A stretch of DNA of 64,000 nt from JAAYHV01 sp964400515 (GTDB lineage: Bacteria > Bacillota > Clostridia > Peptostreptococcales > Anaerovoracaceae): assembly GCA_964400515.1 (NCBI GenBank), contig CAYNTJ010000007.1, forward strand, positions 1-64,000. The letters run 5' to 3'. The notes under the pieces are model-generated. The model was not told the DNA's origin, did no database searches, and saw nothing but the letters and a program-made list of their open reading frames with translations. The translations under genes were made by a program, and so were the position numbers. Positions 17,326-24,101 of the stretch are shown piece after piece (positions within the stretch are counted from its first letter, which is position 1; the number at the start of each line of letters is the position of its first letter).

Positions 17326-18987
17326 TTGTATAATTTATTAATTGGTGGAGCTGCAGGACAGGGAATTGACACTACGGCTGCCATACTTCGTAATGTATTT
17401 GGTAGCTCAGGATACAATATTTTTACTACAGAAGATATAATGTCTAGGATAAGAGGAGGACATAACTTCAGCCTTTTAAGATTCGGGGATACTGAAGTTT
17501 ATGCCCATAGTAAAAAACTAGATGGGATTGTAGCCCTTAATGAAGAAACAATAGGGTTACATATAAACGAACTGGATGAAAAAGGTTTCATTATATGTGA
17601 TGAAGAAGTCGGGATAGAAGACCATCGAATTATAAGAATTAAGATTAAGGAAACTGCAGAGATGTTGGGTAATCCCAAGGTTTCGGGTACCATTGCAGCA
17701 GGTGCGATTGTTAAGATTTTTAGTATAAACAAAACCGTTGCAGAAGAAGCTGTAAAAAGCAGTATTAACAAAGAACATGTTGATATTAATATGGAAGCGA
17801 TTAATAAAGGCTATAATATGGTGGAGAGTAAATATATGGTTCCTTCCATAAAAAGTGGGGACAAGCTCCTTTTAAACGGAAATGAAGCAATTGCCTTGGG
17901 AGCAGTAGCTGCGGGGATTAGATTTTATTCTGCATATCCCATGTCTCCTTCCACTTCTATTATGGGATACTTGGCAGCTAAGAGTGACGAAGCACAAATT
18001 GTGGTTGAACAGGCTGAGGACGAAATAGCCGCTATAAATATGGCCATAGGAGCTTCATATGCGGGAGCATTATCTATGACGGGAACTTCAGGCGGGGGAT
18101 TTTCTTTAATGGTAGAAGCCTTGGGGCTTTCCGGAATGGCGGAAATACCGCTGGTAATAGTTGATGTGCAGCGACCTGGGCCTGCTACGGGATTTCCGAC
18201 GCGAACGGAACAGGGGGATCTTAAATTTGTAATTTCTGCATCCCATGGTGAATTTCCCAGAATGGTAATTGCCATAAGAAATCATGAGGATGGATTTTAT
18301 CAGACGGTTAGGGCTTTTAATATGGCCTTGAAATATCAGATACCGGTAATTATTTTAAGTGACCAATATCTTGCAGATGCATATTCCACGGTAAAACCTT
18401 ACGATTTGGATGGAATTGCCCGGGGAGATATGACATGTGAAGATGTATCCTTGGAGTATTTGAGATATAGATATACGGATGATGGTATTTCTCCAAGATT
18501 AATACCGGGGAAAACTAAGCATATAGTGGCTATTGACAGCGATGAGCATGATGAATCGGGAGTAATAACTGAATCTGCGGAAGTAAGAATAAATATGACG
18601 GATAAGCGCATGAAGAAAATGGCGGGACTGGAAAGGGAATTAATGGAGCCTGAATTCATCGGAAATGATGATTTTCAAATTCTCCTGGTGGCCTTTGGGT
18701 CTATGGAAGGTCCTGTTAAAGAAGCTTTGGAAACATTGAAAAAAACGGGGACGGATAATTATGCGGCTTTAGTTTTCGGAGATGTATTTCCCATGCCTAA
18801 AAAGTTGATTTTAGAAAAGGCAGCAAGGGCAAAAGGAATTATAAATATTGAGCAAAATGCCACCGGACAATTGGCAAGCTTAATTCGTGAAGAAACCGGC
18901 ATAGTATGTAGCCGTAGCATCTTAAAATATGACGGACGCCAAATAACCGGAGATGAGATTGTAAGGGAATTATTGGAGGAGGTTTAA
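17326..18987 (+). CDS. 2-oxoacid:ferredoxin oxidoreductase, fused gamma-alpha subunit
   Basis: Together with the next gene it oxidatively decarboxylates a 2-oxoacid to its acyl-CoA and reduces ferredoxin. The 553-aa chain joins a gamma domain (residues 1-180; IGGAAGQGIDTTAAILRN, MSRIRGGHNFS) to an alpha domain (from about 190; FYSAYPMSPSTSIMGYLA, EDEIAAINMAIGASYAGA, TGTSGGGFSLM). This is the KorA-type fusion. Substrate (2-oxoglutarate, pyruvate or branched-chain acid) is not decidable here. Start is TTG, seven bases after AAGGAGGT. Confidence 0.9.
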   Translation: MYNLLIGGAAGQGIDTTAAILRNVFGSSGYNIFTTEDIMSRIRGGHNFSLLRFGDTEVYAHSKKLDGIVALNEETIGLHINELDEKGFIICDEEVGIEDHRIIRIKIKETAEMLGNPKVSGTIAAGAIVKIFSINKTVAEEAVKSSINKEHVDINMEAINKGYNMVESKYMVPSIKSGDKLLLNGNEAIALGAVAAGIRFYSAYPMSPSTSIMGYLAAKSDEAQIVVEQAEDEIAAINMAIGASYAGALSMTGTSGGGFSLMVEALGLSGMAEIPLVIVDVQRPGPATGFPTRTEQGDLKFVISASHGEFPRMVIAIRNHEDGFYQTVRAFNMALKYQIPVIILSDQYLADAYSTVKPYDLDGIARGDMTCEDVSLEYLRYRYTDDGISPRLIPGKTKHIVAIDSDEHDESGVITESAEVRINMTDKRMKKMAGLERELMEPEFIGNDDFQILLVAFGSMEGPVKEALETLKKTGTDNYAALVFGDVFPMPKKLILEKAARAKGIINIEQNATGQLASLIREETGIVCSRSILKYDGRQITGDEIVRELLEEV

Positions 18988-18989
18988 AA

Positions 18990-19853
18990 ATGATTAACAA
19001 ATATATGACTTTTGAAACTGCTTGGTGCCCCGGATGTGGTAATTTCAGTATTTTAGCTTGTCTAAAAAAAGCTTTGGAAGAACTTGAGATAGAACCTAAT
19101 AAGGTCTTAATAGCCGGTGGAATAGGTCAGGCTGCAAAAACTCCCCAGTATATTAACGCAAATGCGTTCTGTGGACTTCATGGAAGGGCTTTGCCTGCGG
19201 CAGTTGCAGCTAAGATTGCAAATAGGGAACTGACGGTAATAGTGGATACAGGTGATGGTGACTCCTATGGGGAAGGGGGAAATCACTTTTTACATAACAT
19301 CAGAAGGAATGTTGATATTACCCATTTTGTTCATGATAATCAGATATATGGGCTTACCAAGGGGCAAGCGTCTCCGACATCGGGAGAAGGTGTTGTAACT
19401 AAGGTTCAGGTGGATGGTAATATTAATACGCCCCTTAATCCCATGCTTTTGGCAATAGCTGCGGGAGCAGGTTTTGTGGCAAGGGCGTACAGTGCCAATC
19501 AGGAGCATTTAATCAAGATAATGAAGCAAGCTATTAACTATAACGGGTACTCTATAGTGGATATATTACAACCCTGTGTTAGCTTTAATAAAATAAATGA
19601 TTATGCTTATTACAATCAAAGGGTTTATGAGCTTGATAAGGATTATGATAAAACCGATAAGATTATGGCTATGAAAACTGCAATGGAGTTTGAGGATAGG
19701 ATTCCTATAGGAATAATATATGAGGAGGATAAACCATCTTTTCATGAGAAAAATTCTGTTTTGAGGAAGGGGGCGCCTTTGATTGATGTCCCATACAATA
19801 GGGAGATTGTGCAAAAGTTGATTGATGATTTTAAATTAATTAAATCCAACTAA
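18990..19853 (+). CDS. 2-oxoacid:ferredoxin oxidoreductase, beta subunit
   Basis: The thiamine-diphosphate subunit, 287 aa. WCPGCGNFSILACL carries the N-terminal cysteine motif. GDGDSYGEGGNHFLHNIRRN and HDNQIYGLTKGQASPTS form the thiamine/Mg site. LQPCVSFNK supplies a further cluster cysteine. No separate ferredoxin-like delta subunit is present. It follows the alpha subunit after two bases, with GGAGG in the alpha 3' end. Confidence 0.92.
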   Translation: MINKYMTFETAWCPGCGNFSILACLKKALEELEIEPNKVLIAGGIGQAAKTPQYINANAFCGLHGRALPAAVAAKIANRELTVIVDTGDGDSYGEGGNHFLHNIRRNVDITHFVHDNQIYGLTKGQASPTSGEGVVTKVQVDGNINTPLNPMLLAIAAGAGFVARAYSANQEHLIKIMKQAINYNGYSIVDILQPCVSFNKINDYAYYNQRVYELDKDYDKTDKIMAMKTAMEFEDRIPIGIIYEEDKPSFHEKNSVLRKGAPLIDVPYNREIVQKLIDDFKLIKSN

Positions 19854-19910
19854 TTCTATTACAAAAAAATGTACTTTTTTTACACAATATGATTATGTTA
19901 GATTAATATA

Positions 19911-19939
19911 TTGAATAAAATCCGGGTTTGTGCTAAAAT
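19911..19939 (+). promoter_or_regulatory. predicted promoter of the YfcC-family gene
   Basis: TTGAAT, a 17-bp spacer and TAAAAT. The predicted transcription start (about 19946) falls at the left arm of the hairpin at 19944-19970. Confidence 0.55.
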
Positions 19940-19943
19940 ACGT

Positions 19944-19970
19944 GAGCATGCAATTTTAAATTGCGTGCTC
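19944..19970 (+). promoter_or_regulatory. 5'-end leader hairpin upstream of the YfcC-family gene
   Basis: The inverted repeat GAGCATGCAATTT / AAATTGCGTGCTC (one G-U pair) is followed by TATATATTTTATGG. It would form right at the mRNA 5' end. It could stabilise the message, act as a weak attenuator, or be an operator in DNA form. Confidence 0.5.
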
Positions 19971-20013
19971 TATATATTTTATGGCTATTTAGCTGTTCAT
20001 AGGAGGTAGTAAA

Positions 20014-21558
20014 ATGGACGAAAAAAAGGCAAAAGAGCTTGATGCCACCACAAAGGGCAGAAAAAAACGCTCATTTCCATCAGCTTACACAGTATTATTT
20101 ATTATCTTAATCATCGCTGCGGTGATTACACATCTATCAGAAACGGGTGCATATTCAAAGATGATATATAACCCGGACACTAATTTATTTGAGGTAACGT
20201 CTCCGGAAGGTGATATTGCCGAAATGCCTGCCACACAAGAATCCCTAGATGAATTAAACATTAATGCGGATTTGGACTTATTCTTAGACGAAAGTATTTA
20301 TAAGCCGGTAAGTGTTCCCGGTACTTATCAAGAAATCGAAAGCAATCCTCAAGGAGTAATGGACGTTATTATGTCACCGATAAACGGTGTATATGAGACT
20401 ATCGACATAGCCTTATTTATATTCGTAATAGGCGGTATGATAGGTCTGTTAAACTACACAGGGACATTTGCTGCCGGTCTTGGATCTTTATCAAGGGCAA
20501 CAAAGGGCAAGGAGTATTTGTTAATTGTTTTAGTAACATTCTTAGTATCCTTAGGAGGTACTACATTTGGTATGTGCGAAGAAACAATTGCATTTTATCC
20601 GGTTATAATACCTGTATTTGTAGTTGCAGGTTATGATGCATTGGTTGGTATAGCGGCGGTATACATAGGATCTCAGATCGGATGCATGGCATCCACAGTA
20701 AATCCTTTTTCTGTTGTAATCGCATCAAATGCTGCAGGTGTTAATTTTATGGAAGGCTTCGGCTTAAGACTAGTGGCCCTTATTATAGGTACCATAATAG
20801 TAGCTGCATATATTATGAGATATGCAAGAAGAGTTAAGGCTGATCCTAGCAAATCTTTCATCTTAGAGTCGAAGGAATATATAGATAAGAAGTTCCGTTC
20901 AACAGAAGATGCTCCACAGCTGACTACCAGAGGAAAAGTTGCATTATTCCAATTCTTCGCTACTTTTATAGTAATGATATATGGAGTAACAAAGCTAGGC
21001 TGGTGGTTTGGAGAAATGGCTGCACTGTTCTTGGTTTCTGCTATAATTATGGGTATCGTTTTAGGTTTAAACGAAAGACAAATTGTAAACGAATTCATTA
21101 CAGGAGCAGGGGAAATGATAGGAGTAGCTCTTGTTTGCGGTGTTGCCAGAGCAGCAAATCTAATACTAGATGCAGGCCTTGTATCTGATGCATTGCTTCA
21201 TACAATGTCAGGTTGGGTTGACGGAATGAGCCCATCAGTATTCATTATATTGATGTTCTTCATATATATAATACTGGGATTCTTCATTAATTCAACATCA
21301 GGATTGGCTGTTTTATCAATTCCAATCATGGCACCTCTTGCTGATGCAGTTGGTATGCCTAGGGAAACAGTAATTACTGCTTATTTATTCGGACAAGGAA
21401 TGATGTCATTCATTACACCTACAGGATTGATCCTGGTAGTGTTAGAACTTGTACATGTTAACTACGATAAATACCTAAAATTCATGATGCCACTTTTTGG
21501 AATCTTATCAGTATTTGCAATAATAATGCTATTAATCGAAGCACAAATTGCAGTTTAA
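20014..21558 (+). CDS. YfcC/DcuC-family carboxylate or amino-acid carrier
   Basis: A 514-aa membrane protein with about twelve helices and a hydrophilic insertion (about residues 45-110) between the first two. The pattern KRSFPSAYTVLFIILIIAAV, GGTTFGMCEETIAFYPVIIP, FINSTSGLAVLSIPIMAPLAD and FGQGMMSFITPTGLILVVL is that of YfcC proteins in the C4-dicarboxylate anaerobic carrier family, several of which are placed beside arginine or peptide catabolism. The substrate is not known. AGGAGGT precedes the ATG. Own promoter and terminator: monocistronic. Confidence 0.85.
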   Translation: MDEKKAKELDATTKGRKKRSFPSAYTVLFIILIIAAVITHLSETGAYSKMIYNPDTNLFEVTSPEGDIAEMPATQESLDELNINADLDLFLDESIYKPVSVPGTYQEIESNPQGVMDVIMSPINGVYETIDIALFIFVIGGMIGLLNYTGTFAAGLGSLSRATKGKEYLLIVLVTFLVSLGGTTFGMCEETIAFYPVIIPVFVVAGYDALVGIAAVYIGSQIGCMASTVNPFSVVIASNAAGVNFMEGFGLRLVALIIGTIIVAAYIMRYARRVKADPSKSFILESKEYIDKKFRSTEDAPQLTTRGKVALFQFFATFIVMIYGVTKLGWWFGEMAALFLVSAIIMGIVLGLNERQIVNEFITGAGEMIGVALVCGVARAANLILDAGLVSDALLHTMSGWVDGMSPSVFIILMFFIYIILGFFINSTSGLAVLSIPIMAPLADAVGMPRETVITAYLFGQGMMSFITPTGLILVVLELVHVNYDKYLKFMMPLFGILSVFAIIMLLIEAQIAV

Positions 21559-21838
21559 TAATTATATATTAAGAGCTTAATTTGATACATAACCGGTCAA
21601 AAAGACAAGGCAAATAATTAAATTATAGTTTAGCTTATAACCAGCATATTATATGCTGGTTATTCTTATATACTCGACTATCATGGTTGAAATTCTAGGA
21701 AAAAGCTTTGAGTGTAGAGTATAGTTGAAAAAAGCATATAGCCAAAGGCAATGATTCCTGCCGTTAGGTATAAGCTTTAAGAAGCTCAGTAAGATATTCA
21801 GTATAAAGAATATAGATAATAGGGGTATAAACACATTT
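21559..21838. other. intergenic stretch without a recognisable gene
   Basis: Contains the YfcC terminator (21637-21668). The remaining ~170 bases hold no open frame with a ribosome site. An imperfect repeat of an AAGCTTT-type word (AAAGCTTTGAG at about 21702 and TAAGCTTTAAG at about 21771) is visible but has no clear meaning. The Rhs remnant begins right after. Confidence 0.5.
21637..21668 (+). terminator. terminator after the YfcC-family gene
   Basis: Near-perfect 12-13 bp stem beginning ATAACCAGCATA and ending TATGCTGGTTAT, followed by TCTTAT. Confidence 0.8.
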
Positions 21839-21982
21839 ATAATTTATCTGACAAGTTAACTAAAATAAAGGACTAAAAGGGCAATGTGCTAACCTATGGA
21901 TTTGATGAAAACAATAAAGTATCAGAAGTAAATGATTTAGTTAAAGTTACTACATAAGCTCACATCATAGGACGGCAAAGCA
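21839..21982 (+). pseudogene. degenerate Rhs repeat remnant
   Basis: The DNA closely matches the intact rhs sequence starting near 25117 (words such as GGCAATGT-CTAACCTATGG and GAAAACAATAAAGTATCAGA). It carries an in-frame TAG within the KIKD-KGN segment and another stop after NDLVKVTT. It then jumps directly to the segment matching 25823, so about 590 bases of the parent sequence are missing. It joins the truncated tip gene at 21983. Confidence 0.8.
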
Positions 21983-23155
21983 ATGACATATGATGAAATA
22001 GATAATTTAGAAACTTTTGATGGTAATACATATACATGGGAAGAAGGCAGAAGACTAAAGAGTATTACGAATACCAATCAGAGCATCTCTTACATGTACA
22101 ATGCTAGCGGTATTAGGACAAGTAAGACAGTAGATGGAGTTACAACTGACTATCACCTTGTAGGAGATAAAGTGACCCTTGAAACAGATGGCACAAATAC
22201 TATATACTATACCTATGATGCCTCGGGTAAGCTAATAAGCATGAACCTTACAAATGAAAATGATTATCCAAATGGTAAAGAGTTTTACTACATCAGAAAT
22301 GCCCAAGGTGACATAACCGGGCTATATGATGATACAGGTAAAGTAGTTGTAGAATATTCCTATGACACTTGGGGCAAACCGGAAAGTGTAACAGATTCAA
22401 CAGATAAAGTAGGAACGATAAACCCATACAGATACAGAGGTTACAGGTATGACTCTGAAACAGGAATGTACTACTTACAGAGTAGGTACTATAGCCCTGA
22501 GATTGGCAGGTTTATTAGTGCGGACGGATATGTAGATACTACAAATGGAGTTATAGGAGCTAACATGTTTACTTATTGTGGGAACAATCCAGTTAGTAGA
22601 ATAGATTCAAACGGAACGTTTTGGAAAGAAATAGGTAATGTTTTTAAAAAAGTGGGGGAAATTATTTCTAAGGGTGTAAAAGCTGTGTTTGGGGCTAGCA
22701 GTTCTACTACGAAAACAACGGAAGCTTGGAAGAAGGTTTATACACCATCCATATCACCTATTACTGTAACGAAAGGGACTAATACTATAGAGACGATTTC
22801 TCGACATGGGGATTCAACAAAACCAATATCGGTATACGCAAATCTTGAGTCTAAACATCCGGTTTGTTCATCATCCGCAGGGTTAAAAGTAAACATCGTT
22901 AGCGCTACGATGGATATAGGTTTAAGCCTTGATGACATAGGTGTGTATGTCGCGCATAGTAATGGCAATAGTTCAAACAACTTAGGGATAAAGATAAATA
23001 TATCAGAAATTCAAATAGGTTTAGAATCGTCCGCAACGATTGAGTCTAATGGAATAACAACGGTATCATATACGAATGTTAGCTTAAATGGATTTGGTAT
23101 GCTTTTGGTGGCTGCTGCTTATTTTACTGGTGGTGCGGCTCTTGCGTTTGTATAA
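21983..23155 (+). CDS. orphan Rhs core plus C-terminal tip (truncated Rhs toxin)
   Basis: A 390-aa fragment. Residues 1-185 are Rhs/YD core (TYTWEEGRRLKSI, EFYYIRNAQGDITGLYDDTG, YRYRGYRYDSETGMYYLQSR, PEIGRFISADG), which in whole proteins closes the toxin shell. The tip starts after NPVSRIDSNGTFW and is about 185 residues, ending in a hydrophobic AAAYFTGGAALAFV. I do not recognise it as a known nuclease or ADP-ribosylase. There is no clear ribosome site and no secretion signal, so expression may require recombination into a full-length rhs gene. The next gene is the likely immunity partner. Confidence 0.75.
   Translation: MTYDEIDNLETFDGNTYTWEEGRRLKSITNTNQSISYMYNASGIRTSKTVDGVTTDYHLVGDKVTLETDGTNTIYYTYDASGKLISMNLTNENDYPNGKEFYYIRNAQGDITGLYDDTGKVVVEYSYDTWGKPESVTDSTDKVGTINPYRYRGYRYDSETGMYYLQSRYYSPEIGRFISADGYVDTTNGVIGANMFTYCGNNPVSRIDSNGTFWKEIGNVFKKVGEIISKGVKAVFGASSSTTKTTEAWKKVYTPSISPITVTKGTNTIETISRHGDSTKPISVYANLESKHPVCSSSAGLKVNIVSATMDIGLSLDDIGVYVAHSNGNSSNNLGIKINISEIQIGLESSATIESNGITTVSYTNVSLNGFGMLLVAAAYFTGGAALAFV
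21985..22525 (+). repeat. Rhs core DNA repeat, copy 1
   Basis: Homologous with 25823-26380 and (3' half) 29840-30116. A run of 70 bases (22319-22388) is identical to 29889-29958. Divergence begins abruptly after the GRFISAD codons, where the variable tips start. Confidence 0.9.
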
Positions 23156-23178
23156 GCATAATAGATAAGGAGAAAATT

Positions 23179-23817
23179 ATGTTATTTGGTCTTGTTAGAA
23201 TGGTGTTTATTATTATATTACTTGTAGTTTTTCTATTAATAATGAGAATACTAAATATAACTATTACTAAAAAGAAGTTAATTATTATAATAATTGTGGC
23301 AATGGTTATGTACACAGTGTCCTGTTTTGTGCCAATAGAAAATGCTTTTATTAAGTTTTCATCTGCGGAGTCATCTTATGAATATATGCAAACTGCTACC
23401 ATTCAGGAAGTAATCCAAGGAGAGAATACTAGTCTCGTACTTGGAGAAAAATGGAATGAAGAACTTCCAGTAACTTCAATAATCCCCAAATCAGATGACG
23501 GTTGGAAATTAGGCATGGCTGCAGATCTTAAAATGAGAGGAGTAATAATAATTGATGGGATTGAGTTGTTTTTAGTGCAATATAAGGACACTGATGAATA
23601 CTATATTAGAGTTAAAGATGATAATAAGAGTAAACTGAGAATTTCGGATTCTATGAATTCTGAATTTGTATGTTATACTAAATCAGATACCGAGCAAAAG
23701 GAAATTCGTTACTTATATTATGCCTTTTTGAATAATTTGGTAGAGGAATATTCATTAACGGTAAATGATAAGTTGATAGAAGTAGATTTAGCAAAACTAG
23801 AGCAAATGTTGGAGTAA
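23179..23817 (+). CDS. predicted membrane immunity protein for the preceding Rhs tip
   Basis: A 212-aa protein of unknown family. Two hydrophobic helices lie in the first 50 residues (IIILLVVFLLIM, LIIIIIVAMVMY), followed by a soluble domain of about 160 residues with no recognised motif. AAGGAG lies upstream. Its position directly after a toxin tip, 23 bases downstream, is the standard place of an immunity gene, and a membrane anchor would suit a toxin with a hydrophobic tail. The function is inferred from position only. Confidence 0.6.
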   Translation: MLFGLVRMVFIIILLVVFLLIMRILNITITKKKLIIIIIVAMVMYTVSCFVPIENAFIKFSSAESSYEYMQTATIQEVIQGENTSLVLGEKWNEELPVTSIIPKSDDGWKLGMAADLKMRGVIIIDGIELFLVQYKDTDEYYIRVKDDNKSKLRISDSMNSEFVCYTKSDTEQKEIRYLYYAFLNNLVEEYSLTVNDKLIEVDLAKLEQMLE

Positions 23818-24101
23818 AACGGTAATAAAGTTCTAAGCTTTATACAGAATATACTGCTAGTAACAGGGTTAAGAAGTTGTGGAGTGCGGCTAAAAGTGAT
23901 ACCTAGCTATGATGACGTATATATAAAATGAAGAAACTTTCTTAAGTTTTAGCCGTAATAGGCGATAAATATCCCCTAAGAGCTAGGTGTAGTCCTAATT
24001 GTTTAGGGGATATTACGTTCAAGGTAAGCTTTAATATTAGATGGGAATGAAGATTATGTGAGCTTACTGATTTCTCGGTACCTGAAAACTTTTCAATATC
24101 A
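23818..24101. other. degenerate sequence between immunity gene and large rhs gene
   Basis: No intact gene. It contains an inverted repeat AATATCCCCTAA / TTAGGGGATATT (about 23968-24014), a 23-base word shared with 29792-29814, and from about 24036 the coding remains of a LamG domain start (LDGNEDYVSL). The LamG frame is out of phase with the downstream frame by one base. Confidence 0.55.
23880..23902 (+). repeat. short junction repeat, copy A
   Basis: TGGAGTGCGGC-(T/G)-AAAA-GTGATAC is shared with 29792-29814 with very few differences. Both copies precede an rhs fragment, so they probably mark remnants of a formerly common flank. Confidence 0.6.
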
